Both the position numbers and the translations under genes were made by a program. The notes under the pieces were generated by a model. That model was not told the DNA's origin. It searched no databases and worked only from the letters and a program-made list of their open reading frames with translations. Source: Porphyromonadaceae bacterium UBA3318 (GTDB taxonomy: Bacteria; Bacteroidota; Bacteroidia; Bacteroidales; Muribaculaceae). From it: DNA of 57,573 bases. The stretch is taken from assembly GCA_002361235.1 (NCBI GenBank), contig DESI01000006.1, forward strand, positions 1 through 57,573, read 5' to 3'. Of the stretch, positions 1 to 8,343 are shown one piece after another. The number at the start of each line of letters is the position of its first letter. Within the stretch, counting starts at the first letter, position 1.

Positions 1-350
1 ATGATTACTTTTTCAGTGCCCTGTGAACAGCAGCTATTCTTTTTAGAGGGACAACACTCATCAAGCATCTGCGAAAACAGTTGCTTGGCAAGTTTCCAGT
101 TCTCCGGATTGATACAGTATTTTACTTTAGGCGGCTCGATGGTGCCCTGTATCAGCCCGGCTTCTTTCAATTCGCTCAGATGTTGCGATACTGTCGCTTT
201 CGCAACAGGAAGCACCTCGTGTATGTCGCCGAAAAAACATTCGTTTCTCTGAGCAAGGAAATGCAGGATTGCAATACGGGTAGGATGTCCCATTGCCTTT
301 GCAAACCTCGCAAGACGCTCCTGTTCAGGCGTTATCTCCAATTTCGTCAT
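1..350 (-). CDS. ArsR-family winged-helix regulator, C-terminus cut by window edge
   Basis: The reading frame opens at the ATG at 350 and runs off the left edge after 116 complete codons. It reads MTKLEITPEQERLARFAKAM and then a helix-turn-helix (VAKATVSQHLSELKEAGLIQ, about residues 57-76) followed by a wing. This is the ArsR/SmtB fold: a dimeric repressor that leaves DNA when a metal or metalloid binds. The metal site cannot be assigned with certainty, but there is a Cys in NECFFGDI just before the recognition helices and two Cys pairs near the C-terminus (ECCPSKKNSCC), which suggest thiol ligation of a soft metal or arsenite. Its targets lie outside the window. A good promoter sits directly upstream. 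Confidence 0.85.
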   Translation of the reverse strand, partial: MTKLEITPEQERLARFAKAMGHPTRIAILHFLAQRNECFFGDIHEVLPVAKATVSQHLSELKEAGLIQGTIEPPKVKYCINPENWKLAKQLFSQMLDECCPSKKNSCCSQGTEKVI

Positions 351-371
351 ATCTTTATTGTTAGTTGTTCG

Positions 372-403
372 CAAAATTACAAACAATAAGCGATAAAACC
401 AAA
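372..403 (-). promoter_or_regulatory. Bacteroidetes-type promoter of the ArsR gene
   Basis: Read on the minus strand, TTTG (403-400) is followed after 20 bases by TAATTTTG (379-372), matching the Bacteroidetes -33/-7 consensus. The expected start of transcription is about 15-20 bases before the ATG at 350, so the leader is very short and an ArsR operator would have to overlap the promoter. Confidence 0.6.
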
Positions 404-448
404 TCTATTAGGGATATTTAAGAAATATTGAGTTTTCGAAGGAATATT

Positions 449-2404
449 TTATTCCTTGCGGATGGGTCCGTCGAGGCGGAGGGAGTGGACGGCGATGCCG
501 AGGGAGTCGGCATGGTGAAGCATCTGCTGTTCGCGGTCGCGACGTACGGAGGGATGGATCACGAGGACGCGGGGCTTAAAGATGGAGTCAAGGACAGACA
601 CGTCATCGGTACAGCTACGCGTCACTATTAAGTAATCGCAGCCTTTGGCAAAAGTGACCCCGGAGATAGGGCAGTCCGCTGAAATGATTCGGGTGTTGCC
701 GATGCGGGTTTCGGACACGGTGTTGGTGGCCATGCGGAGGGTGTTGATGTCGTTGCAATTCTTGACGAGTATCTGCACATTGTCGGGGCGCGACTGAAGT
801 ATGAACTTCTGATCCGAGTCGGCATCGGCGTGGAACGGTATCAGTACGATTGCCGCTACCGCCATCGCCGAGGCTGCTGCAAGAATCGATTTCTTTTTGC
901 CGGCGTGTAGCCATATCGCCAGCATCGCCACCGCGCCTATCCATAACGCGACAGTTATCCACGACACGTTCAGGTTCAGGGCCGTAGCCGAACCGTTGCC
1001 CATCCATTCAAGGCTGCGCGTCAGTCCGTGATACATGAAGTCAAGCGTGGTGCCGAGAAAATGAAACGGATAGCCGCATACGCAAGACAGCAGATATATC
1101 AGCGCCAGGACTATATAGATGGGCAGTAAGGGCAACGCCACGATGTTGGCCGGTATGAACAGCAACGGAAATATGCCGAAGTAATAGGCCGACAGTGCCC
1201 ACGATGCCATTGTGGTGCACAATGATGCCAACAGGAATGCCGCGACCGTATACAGTAACGGATGGCTGTGATGGTCCACGGTGTTGAGATACGGCGCGAA
1301 GAATATCAGCGACGCCACGCACAGGAAACTGAGTTGCAATCCGATGTCGAAGATGTAGTAAGGGTTGAACACCAGTATCAGGAATGTGGCGAGCAGCAGC
1401 GAGTTCCACGGAGAATTCTTGCGCTCGATCAGCAAGCAGGCTATCATTACCGTCATCATACCGGCGGCACGCACCGTGGACGGCGACAGTCCGGTGATGA
1501 ATGCGTAGAGCCAGATGGCCGGAACCGCTATGGCATAGCGCCATTGATATAGACCGACGATGTTAAACGGAAACAACAGCCATAGCAATATGCCGGCAAT
1601 AATGGAAACGTGCAGTCCGCTCAGTGCCAGTATGTGCGATATGCCCGCGTCGGCGAACAGCTCGCGACGGTCAGGATCGAGAAACGACTTGTCTCCGGCC
1701 AATACGGTGATGAGAAACCGCTGTGTGTCTTTGGCAAGCATGGTATTCTCTATGGACGCCACAAACCGGTCACGCAAGTCGTGGAAGAATCCTGAAACAG
1801 TTGCGGAATGCCCCGTTACGCGAAGCGAATCGGAAACCATGTCGGCCGAATACAGGACGCCCTGACGCGCCAGACGCCTGGCATAGCCGGTATCGAACGA
1901 GTTGGCGGAATTTACGATCCGTTGCAGACGGCACGGGAATATGATGTTATCGTCAACGCCGGCGTTGACATCGTCGGCATATCCCAAGACGCGCACATTC
2001 TTGAGAGGGTAGACACGTCCGGCGGTATCCATAATGGCCGTGAGGTCGAGTGTCACGCGGTCGCCTGACGTCCGATGCTCGATACCGGCGATGTGTCCGT
2101 GCGCCATCACAGTGTTCTGCAATCTGTCATCGGGTATTTCGGCGGGACGCCTCAGGTCAGCGGCGATGATTCCCGCACCGATAAAGAGCATGGCCACCCA
2201 CGAATAGTGCCATTTGTTGAGCCGGAAGGCTTTAGTCGGGCTGTTGGAATAGCCGCCCAGCAGTTCGTAAAGAATTATGGCCAGGAGAATGCAAACGGCG
2301 CCAATCAGGAATCCGGCACCCTGTATGGCGATGAGGGTACCGGCTACGAGACCCGCCACCGGTATCAGCATCGGGGCATTGAGCCGCACTTTTACCGGTT
2401 CCAT
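449..2404 (-). CDS. comEC: ComEC/Rec2-family DNA uptake channel protein
   Basis: This 651-residue polytopic protein would form the inner-membrane channel through which single-stranded DNA enters during transformation. The N-terminus has membrane segments, then a soluble OB-like part (about 90-200), then the family signature AGISHILALSGLHVSIIAG (about 250-270) and a second set of hydrophobic helices. The region after about residue 530 is short and has no HxHxDH motif, so the metallo-beta-lactamase domain found in longer ComEC proteins is absent or degenerate, as I recall is usual in Bacteroidetes. The start overlaps the 3' end of aroE by 13 bases, so the two are probably co-transcribed. The stop codon lies inside an 8-bp inverted repeat (439-446 with 450-457) that may help end transcription. 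Confidence 0.9.
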   Translation of the reverse strand: MEPVKVRLNAPMLIPVAGLVAGTLIAIQGAGFLIGAVCILLAIILYELLGGYSNSPTKAFRLNKWHYSWVAMLFIGAGIIAADLRRPAEIPDDRLQNTVMAHGHIAGIEHRTSGDRVTLDLTAIMDTAGRVYPLKNVRVLGYADDVNAGVDDNIIFPCRLQRIVNSANSFDTGYARRLARQGVLYSADMVSDSLRVTGHSATVSGFFHDLRDRFVASIENTMLAKDTQRFLITVLAGDKSFLDPDRRELFADAGISHILALSGLHVSIIAGILLWLLFPFNIVGLYQWRYAIAVPAIWLYAFITGLSPSTVRAAGMMTVMIACLLIERKNSPWNSLLLATFLILVFNPYYIFDIGLQLSFLCVASLIFFAPYLNTVDHHSHPLLYTVAAFLLASLCTTMASWALSAYYFGIFPLLFIPANIVALPLLPIYIVLALIYLLSCVCGYPFHFLGTTLDFMYHGLTRSLEWMGNGSATALNLNVSWITVALWIGAVAMLAIWLHAGKKKSILAAASAMAVAAIVLIPFHADADSDQKFILQSRPDNVQILVKNCNDINTLRMATNTVSETRIGNTRIISADCPISGVTFAKGCDYLIVTRSCTDDVSVLDSIFKPRVLVIHPSVRRDREQQMLHHADSLGIAVHSLRLDGPIRKE

Positions 2405-3165
2405 ATCTTCCAGGCACCTTCCGCCTGCAGATGCAGCATCTCGAGTCCGTTCTTTACGGCCGCGCCATGTCGGGTGCCTTCAGTCATGAATGGCGTAAGG
2501 GGAGGATTGTAGACCAGGTCATAGCATACAGCATTCTCCGGAAGCAGCGTCCACGGAATGTCGGGACATTCCGCCTCGTGCGGATGCATCCCCAATGGAG
2601 TGCAGTTGATCAGGATGCGATGTCCGCTCATAATGTCGGCAGTCAGCTTATCATAGCTTATAACGGTATGTCCGTGCCGTACAAAGTAATTGTCGGCATC
2701 CATATTACGGCTTACTGCCACGAACGGTATGCCGAGTGAAGTCAGTGCGTATGCTACCGCCTTGGCTGCGCCACCAGTCCCCAATATCAGCGCTCCGGTA
2801 TCGTGGTGTCTCTGACCAAGACAGGGCTTGAGGCTTTCGGCAAAACCATAGTAATCGGTGTTGTATCCGGTCAGAGTTACGTCGTTTCCCGAACGGATTA
2901 TCTTTACGGTATTGACCGCACCGATAGCTTCGGCTTCAGGGCTGAGTTCAGAAAGATAGGGGATAATCGCCTCCTTATACGGATGCGTCACGTTGAATCC
3001 GATTAGATCGGGATGACTGCTGATTATTTCCGGCAAATGTGAAATGTCTTCAATCGGAAATGTGAGATATTGCCCTTCGATGCCAAGTTTTTTGAACTTG
3101 GCATCGAAATATGCAGGCGACTGGGTGTGTTGCAGCGGCCATCCTATTATTCCCAACTGAATCAT
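2392..3165 (-). CDS. aroE: Shikimate dehydrogenase
   Basis: The 257-residue product reduces 3-dehydroshikimate to shikimate with NADPH in aromatic amino acid and chorismate synthesis. The substrate-binding half carries the expected QSPAYFDAKF and NVTHPYKE blocks (the Lys of the latter is the catalytic residue in the family). The cofactor half has the glycine loop GTGGAAKAV and the NCTPLGM block, and the C-terminus ends with the typical GLEMLHLQA helix. Length and motif order are normal for AroE. It lies between a peptidase gene and comEC, with 18 bases separating it from the former and a 13-base overlap with the latter. Confidence 0.95.
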   Translation of the reverse strand: MIQLGIIGWPLQHTQSPAYFDAKFKKLGIEGQYLTFPIEDISHLPEIISSHPDLIGFNVTHPYKEAIIPYLSELSPEAEAIGAVNTVKIIRSGNDVTLTGYNTDYYGFAESLKPCLGQRHHDTGALILGTGGAAKAVAYALTSLGIPFVAVSRNMDADNYFVRHGHTVISYDKLTADIMSGHRILINCTPLGMHPHEAECPDIPWTLLPENAVCYDLVYNPPLTPFMTEGTRHGAAVKNGLEMLHLQAEGAWKIWNR

Positions 3166-3183
3166 TGTTCTCGGATTATGCTT

Positions 3184-5130
3184 TTACCAGATTATTACCC
3201 GCTCATCCTCAGGCCGGAACATGGCGTGACCTTCGGTAATGTCGAACGCCTTAAGGAACGGGTCGAGGTTCCGCAACGTTACGTTTACGCGGTTGCGACC
3301 CAATGAATGCGGGTCGGACTTGGTGCGCGACAGTATCTCCTCCGGACGTATGTTGGCTGCCCATACCGAAGCGTAAGCCAGATAGAACAGTTGCTCGGGC
3401 GTAAAGCCTTCGATTTCTACATTGTCGTCACCGTGCGCATCTTTCCATGCGGTGTACGCAATGCGCAGACCGCCCTGGTCGGCTATGTTCTCACCGAGTG
3501 TGAACAGCCCGTTGGCATATACGCCCGGTGCCACTTCCACCCGGTTGAACTGCTCCACGAGACGGTCGGTAAGTTCCTTGAACCGCTCGGCATCCTCCGG
3601 CGTCCACCATTCGTTCAGGTTGCCCTCCTTGTCGAAGCGGCGTCCCTGGTCGTCGAATCCATGAGTCATCTCATGGCCTATCACGACGCCGATGGCACCG
3701 TAATTCATGGCGTCGGCGGCGTTGATATCGAAATATGGCGCCTGGAGTATGCCGGCGGGGAAACATATCTCGTTCATCTGCGGACTATAGTAAGCGTTGA
3801 CGGTCTGAGGAGTCATGTACCATTCATCACGGTCAACAGGTTTGCCCAGCTTGTTGTAGTTGTCCTGCACGAACCATTCGGTCGCTTTCAGTATATTGTG
3901 ATTATAGCTGCGCTCCGGGTCTATGTCTATCTCGGAATAATCCTTCCATTTGTCGGGATAGCCTATCTTTACCTTCAGCACGTTCAGCTTCTCAAGGGCC
4001 TTCTGCTTGGTGGTGTCCGACATCCAGGGCAGTTCCTCGATGTGTTTGCCCAAGGCCGAGCGCAGGTTTTCCACAAGCCGCTTCATGTATTTCTTGTTGG
4101 CCTCCGGGAAATATTTCTCCACATAGAGCTGGCCCACGGCCTCGCCGAACATCGAGTTTGGAATGGCCATTGCCCGTTTCCACAGAGGCTTCTTTTCCTC
4201 GGTGCCCGACATCACGCGGTCGTACAGCTCGAAGTCCGCCTCATAGAAAGCCTCGCTAAGCGTACCGGTGCCTTCGCTTATGGCTATCAGTACCAGGTAA
4301 TCGCGCACTTTCTGTATCGGCAGCGAGGGGAGATACCCGCTCATCCATTCTATGAACTTGATAGACGACACGTTCAGTTCCTCGGGCATCTTCAGGCCCG
4401 AACCCACGAAGATGCCGCGCCAATCTATGCCGGGAAAGCGCGACAGAAATTCCCCGGTCGTCATCCAGTTATAGCTGAGCAGCGGATTGCGGCGTTCCTC
4501 GCGCGTTTTCTTGTGGCGTGCTATCTCAGTCTCTATTTCAATTACGGATTCCCATACGCGCTCTGCATCTTCGGGCGCGTAGCCCACCAACCCCATGATG
4601 GTCAGCACATACTTGTGGAATGCCTGAAGTATGGTGTCGTTACGTTCGCTTTTCTCCAGATAATAGTCGCGGTCGCCTAAGGACAGTCCGCATTCCGACA
4701 CATGGAGCACATTGACCGACGAATCCGCCGGATTCGGTCCCACGCCGTAGCCGAAGAAACCGCCGCCGGCGCCACGGTTCAGCCATGCCATTGTGTCGGT
4801 GAACGTATCTGCGTCCATTTTCTGAATCCGTTCCACCACGGGCATGATTGGCGCGGCACCTTCGCGTTCGCGACGTTCCGTGTCGAGTCCCTGCTCGTAG
4901 ATGTCATGAATCTTCTGGGCTATCGAGCCGCGTTGCTTGGCTTCGGGATGTTCGCCCAGGCCTTCTATCAGTTCCTTGACCTGCTTGCGCGATTTCTCGG
5001 CGATGTCGTCGAATACGCCGTAGCGTGAGAATTCCGGTTTCAGAGGATGACTTTTCTGCCAGCCGCCGCATGAGTAGCCGTAGAAGTCGTCGCGAGGATT
5101 TATATTCAGGTCGATGTTTTCCTTAATCAT
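3184..5130 (-). CDS. M13 (neprilysin-like) zinc metallopeptidase without signal peptide
   Basis: The 648-residue protein has the M13 zinc site HEMTH at residues 486-490 inside VIGHEMTHGFDDQG and the downstream ENIADQGG block that provides the third ligand. M13 enzymes cleave short peptides on the amino side of hydrophobic residues. Unlike the second M13 gene of this window (46818-48857), it starts directly at the catalytic fold (MIKENIDLNINPRDDFYGYS) with no hydrophobic leader, so it is predicted to act in the cytoplasm. Only one base separates its start from the stop of the SPFH gene upstream, which suggests one operon. The two M13 proteins share long blocks, for example KIGYPDKWKDYS, and are clear paralogues. 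Confidence 0.93.
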   Translation of the reverse strand: MIKENIDLNINPRDDFYGYSCGGWQKSHPLKPEFSRYGVFDDIAEKSRKQVKELIEGLGEHPEAKQRGSIAQKIHDIYEQGLDTERREREGAAPIMPVVERIQKMDADTFTDTMAWLNRGAGGGFFGYGVGPNPADSSVNVLHVSECGLSLGDRDYYLEKSERNDTILQAFHKYVLTIMGLVGYAPEDAERVWESVIEIETEIARHKKTREERRNPLLSYNWMTTGEFLSRFPGIDWRGIFVGSGLKMPEELNVSSIKFIEWMSGYLPSLPIQKVRDYLVLIAISEGTGTLSEAFYEADFELYDRVMSGTEEKKPLWKRAMAIPNSMFGEAVGQLYVEKYFPEANKKYMKRLVENLRSALGKHIEELPWMSDTTKQKALEKLNVLKVKIGYPDKWKDYSEIDIDPERSYNHNILKATEWFVQDNYNKLGKPVDRDEWYMTPQTVNAYYSPQMNEICFPAGILQAPYFDINAADAMNYGAIGVVIGHEMTHGFDDQGRRFDKEGNLNEWWTPEDAERFKELTDRLVEQFNRVEVAPGVYANGLFTLGENIADQGGLRIAYTAWKDAHGDDNVEIEGFTPEQLFYLAYASVWAANIRPEEILSRTKSDPHSLGRNRVNVTLRNLDPFLKAFDITEGHAMFRPEDERVIIW

Positions 5131-5131
5131 A

Positions 5132-6067
5132 TTATACGTTGGCGTTCAGGGTAGGAGTCAGGGGCTCGTCGGCACAGAGAACCGCGAGCAGGTTGCCTAC
5201 CATGGAGGCCTTCTGTTCGTTGCTGAGTTTTACGATATTTTTCGATTCGAGAGTGGTAAGTGCCATTTCCACCATAGACACGGCGCCTTCCACAATCTTT
5301 TCGCGGGCCGTTATGATGGCCGAAGCCTGCTGGCGGCGCAGCATCACGGCGGCGATCTCAGGCGCGTATGCCAGGTAGTTGAGACGGGCTTCCACCACCT
5401 CGATGCCGGCCATGGCCAAGCGTTCGTTGATGGTGTGCTCCAGCATCTCGTTTATTTCCTCACTGCTGCCGCGCAGGGTCAGTTCCTCGGCATTGTTGCC
5501 GTCCATGTTGTCGTAGGCGAAATGTCCCGTCACTTCGCGAAGGGCGGCGTCGCCCTGTATCTTGACGAAGTTGTCCAGGGCGTGCTTGTCCAGCTGTGAT
5601 GTCCCGGCCGACATGCTCTGGGCGTCAAGGTCGAACGTCACCTTGTACGTGTCGTTGATTTTCCATACCAGCACCATGCCGATCAGCACCGGGTTGCCCA
5701 TCTTGTCGTTCACCTTGATGGGGTCGATGTCCATGTTGCGGATGCGCAGTGACAGTTTCTTGCGCGACACGAAGGGATTGGCCCAGTAATAGCCTACCTT
5801 CTTGCAGGTGCCAACGTATTTGCCGAAGAATATCATCACGCGGGCCTCGTTAGGCTCCTGTGTGAAGAATCCCACGCAACCTATCACGAACGCTATCGCC
5901 AGGATGGCGAAGATGGGTATCATCAGTGCCGGCACACCCTGCAGGAACGTGAATGTGGCCAATACCAGCAAGGGAATCACTATGAAATTTATAAACAGCA
6001 TGAGGAAGCCGTTGATAAGGGCACCCTGATACTCGTACTCGTGGTTGGGTTGGTCTAATTTTGCCAT
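5132..6067 (-). CDS. SPFH/Band-7 domain membrane protein
   Basis: The 311-residue protein has two hydrophobic segments near the N-terminus (about residues 20-65) and then a Band-7 (stomatin/prohibitin/flotillin/HflK-C) domain starting with EPNEARVMIFFGKYVGT. The C-terminal third is helical, with a tail rich in Ala, Glu and Gln (VMLRRQQASAIITAREKIVE) like the oligomerisation helices of the family. Such proteins build large membrane-bound rings or scaffolds, often controlling proteases or lipid domains. The stop is one base from the start of the M13 peptidase gene, so a functional pairing of scaffold and peptidase is plausible but unproven. Transcription starts from the divergent region shared with the GH127 gene. 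Confidence 0.9.
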   Translation of the reverse strand: MAKLDQPNHEYEYQGALINGFLMLFINFIVIPLLVLATFTFLQGVPALMIPIFAILAIAFVIGCVGFFTQEPNEARVMIFFGKYVGTCKKVGYYWANPFVSRKKLSLRIRNMDIDPIKVNDKMGNPVLIGMVLVWKINDTYKVTFDLDAQSMSAGTSQLDKHALDNFVKIQGDAALREVTGHFAYDNMDGNNAEELTLRGSSEEINEMLEHTINERLAMAGIEVVEARLNYLAYAPEIAAVMLRRQQASAIITAREKIVEGAVSMVEMALTTLESKNIVKLSNEQKASMVGNLLAVLCADEPLTPTLNANV

Positions 6068-6127
6068 AGTTCTTGTGTGTTTGAGTTTTTCCTTGAATAC
6101 GGCCTTTTTGGACGATATTCATTATAG

Positions 6128-6190
6128 ATGCAAAGATAACGAAATGGATGCAAAGATAACGAAAAAATCGCGATTTTTCACTATCTTTGT
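6128..6190. promoter_or_regulatory. Divergent promoter region with duplicated -7 box and palindrome
   Basis: An 18-bp direct repeat (6128-6145 and 6148-6165, 20 bp apart) places two copies of TATCTTTG on the minus strand (6139-6132 and 6159-6152), facing the SPFH gene. A third TATCTTTG is on the plus strand at 6183-6190, facing the GH127 gene. Between them lies a 16-bp perfect palindrome, AAAAATCGCGATTTTT (6164-6179). No convincing -33 TTTG was found for any of the three boxes. The palindrome is placed where a dimeric regulator could affect both directions. Confidence 0.5.
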
Positions 6191-6253
6191 ACGAATTTGT
6201 GATATAAGCACTTACCACGGTAACGCACATAAGAAAATTCGAACTAATATAAT

Positions 6254-8269
6254 ATGAGAAAATCAGGAAAAATGGCTGTCGCTATGTCGCTGGCCATACT
6301 CGTCGGCGGTATGCCGTTAATAGCTGCCGGTCCGGGCAAAACTGTAGAGAAAGGAAAGGACTTCGCCGGCTATCCATACGAGCCGGTACCCTTTACGTCC
6401 GTTAAGGTGCATGATGCCTTCTGGGGCAAACGACTTGACGCAAGCCGCAACGTTACCGTGCCTTTGGCATTCAGCAAATGCGAGGAATCAGGTCGTTACG
6501 CCAACTTCGTCAAGGCTGTGCATCCAAGCGACACCATCAAGGTCGAGGGTTTACCCTTCGACGATACCGACGTGTACAAGACCATCGAAGGTGCCAGCTA
6601 TCTGCTGCAGACCTATCCCGACAAGAAGTTAGAGGCATACATCGACAGCGTGCTGGTATTGGTGGCCGCCGCACAGGAACCTGACGGTTACCTGAACACG
6701 CCTTATACCATGAATCCGAAGCATCCGCATCCCTGGATGAGTCCGGTAAAGTATGAGGCGGTGGAGAATCTGAGCCATGAGTTCTATAACCTCGGCCACA
6801 TGGTGGAGGGGGCCGTGGCACATTACCGCGCCACAGGCAAGCGTAATTTCCTCGACATCGCTATAAAGTATGCCGACAATATATGCCGCAATATCGGTCT
6901 CGGCGAGGGTCAGCTGGACCGCGTGCCGGGACATCAGATTGCCGAGATGGCGCTTGCCAAACTCTATCTGGTGACAGGAGATAAAAAATATCTCGACCAG
7001 GCCAAGTACTTCCTGGACCGTCGCGGCAAGACGTCTCGCCATGACCTCTACAGTCAGTCGCATAAGCCTGTGGTGGATCAGAAGGAGGCCGTTGGCCACG
7101 CCGTACGTGCCGTGTACATGTATTCCGGCATGGCTGACGTGGCTGCCCTGACGGGAGATTCCGCCTACATCAAGGCCATCGATACCATTTGGGACAACAT
7201 GGTGACCAAGAAATATTACATCACCGGCGGCATCGGCGCCCGTCATCAGGGGGAGGCGTTCGGCGACAATTACGAGCTGCCCAACTCCACGGCCTATTGC
7301 GAGACATGCGCGGCCATCGGCAACGTGTATGTCAACCACCGGCTGTTCCTGCTGCACGGTGATTCCAAATATTACGATGTGCTGGAGCGTACGCTTTACA
7401 ATGGCGTGCTGTCGGGTCAGTCGCTGAACGGCGACGCGTTCTTCTATCCCAACCCGTTGGCGAGCGACGGCGGTTACAGCCGCAAGCCCTGGTTCGGCTG
7501 CGCGTGCTGCCCCTCGAATCTCAGCCGTTTCATTCCCTCCATTCCCGGGTACGTATATGCCGTGAAGGATGGCGACGTTTATGTCAACCTCTATCTGGCC
7601 AATGACGGCGACCTGAAAGTCAACGGCAAGCGGGTGCGTCTGTCGCAGTCCGGCAATTATGTCGACGACGGCCACGTGGCCGTGACCATCAATGAAAACA
7701 AGGCCGGTGCATTCACGCTCAAGCTGCGCATACCCGGCTGGCAGTTGGGCCGTCCGGTTCCCGGCGACCTTTATTCCTACACCAATCCGAAGGCCGGAAG
7801 TATCTCGGTCAGGGTGAATGGGGTAGATGTACCGGTCGAAAATCTGCAGATGGGTTATTTAGGCATCAACCGCAAGTGGAAGAAGGGAGACAAGGTCGAG
7901 ATCAAGTTTGACAACACGCCGCGAATGGTAGTGGCCAACGACAAGGTAAAGAATGACCGTGGCAAGGTAGCCATCGAGCGCGGCCCGATTGTCTACTGTG
8001 CCGAATGGCCCGACAATGACTTTGACATAGCCGGCGTGGTGATACAGAAGGATGCGAAGATAAGTGATAGCATATCGCAGGACAGCAAGCTGAAGGGGCT
8101 GCATGAGCTGAACCTTCCCGCGCAGTCCATCAGCCGAAACACCGACGGCAAATTGGGCATCAGGGACGTCACGCTCCGCATGATACCCTACTATTCATGG
8201 GCCAACCGTGGCGAGGGCAAGATGCGCGTCTGGATTCCCACCGAGCTTTCTTCCATCAACAACGAATAA
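6254..8269 (+). CDS. Secreted glycoside hydrolase family 127 (beta-L-arabinofuranosidase type)
   Basis: The 671-residue protein begins with a signal peptide (charged MRKSGK, hydrophobic core, Ala-rich end about residue 26). The catalytic region has the GH127 zinc-cysteine set: YCETC, giving Glu350 and Cys352, and GCACCPSNLSRF, giving Cys418 and Cys419. In the characterised HypBA1 family member the equivalent residues bind zinc and the first Cys of the CC pair is the nucleophile. The expected substrate is terminal beta-L-arabinofuranose on plant glycans or glycoproteins, although the family contains other specificities. No SusC/D pair flanks it, so it is not part of an obvious utilisation locus. 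ATG at 6254 is chosen because it gives the complete signal peptide. Confidence 0.92.
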   Translation: MRKSGKMAVAMSLAILVGGMPLIAAGPGKTVEKGKDFAGYPYEPVPFTSVKVHDAFWGKRLDASRNVTVPLAFSKCEESGRYANFVKAVHPSDTIKVEGLPFDDTDVYKTIEGASYLLQTYPDKKLEAYIDSVLVLVAAAQEPDGYLNTPYTMNPKHPHPWMSPVKYEAVENLSHEFYNLGHMVEGAVAHYRATGKRNFLDIAIKYADNICRNIGLGEGQLDRVPGHQIAEMALAKLYLVTGDKKYLDQAKYFLDRRGKTSRHDLYSQSHKPVVDQKEAVGHAVRAVYMYSGMADVAALTGDSAYIKAIDTIWDNMVTKKYYITGGIGARHQGEAFGDNYELPNSTAYCETCAAIGNVYVNHRLFLLHGDSKYYDVLERTLYNGVLSGQSLNGDAFFYPNPLASDGGYSRKPWFGCACCPSNLSRFIPSIPGYVYAVKDGDVYVNLYLANDGDLKVNGKRVRLSQSGNYVDDGHVAVTINENKAGAFTLKLRIPGWQLGRPVPGDLYSYTNPKAGSISVRVNGVDVPVENLQMGYLGINRKWKKGDKVEIKFDNTPRMVVANDKVKNDRGKVAIERGPIVYCAEWPDNDFDIAGVVIQKDAKISDSISQDSKLKGLHELNLPAQSISRNTDGKLGIRDVTLRMIPYYSWANRGEGKMRVWIPTELSSINNE

Positions 8270-8280
8270 CGAATTACATA

Positions 8281-8333
8281 ACCATAAAAGAGAGGGTGCG
8301 TCGGTCAGTCCGGCGCACCCTCTCTTTTATGGT
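8281..8333. terminator. Bidirectional terminator, 20-bp perfect stem
   Basis: Bases 8281-8300 and 8314-8333 are perfect inverted repeats of 20 bp (ACCATAAAAGAGAGGGTGCG and its complement) with a 13-base loop. The A/T stretch in each arm can act as the U-tract in either direction. It lies between the convergent GH127 and S9 peptidase genes and can serve both. Confidence 0.85.
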
Positions 8334-8343
8334 TGTGGGATTG

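Noticed and set aside
439..457. 8-bp inverted repeat at the comEC stop codon as a terminator
   Set aside because: The stem is short and AT-rich, and no T-run follows on the minus strand, so I did not list it as a separate terminator.
3307..4680. 457-codon open frame on the plus strand opposite the M13 peptidase
   Set aside because: It is the antisense shadow of a gene with clear catalytic motifs; such long shadows are common in GC-rich genes.
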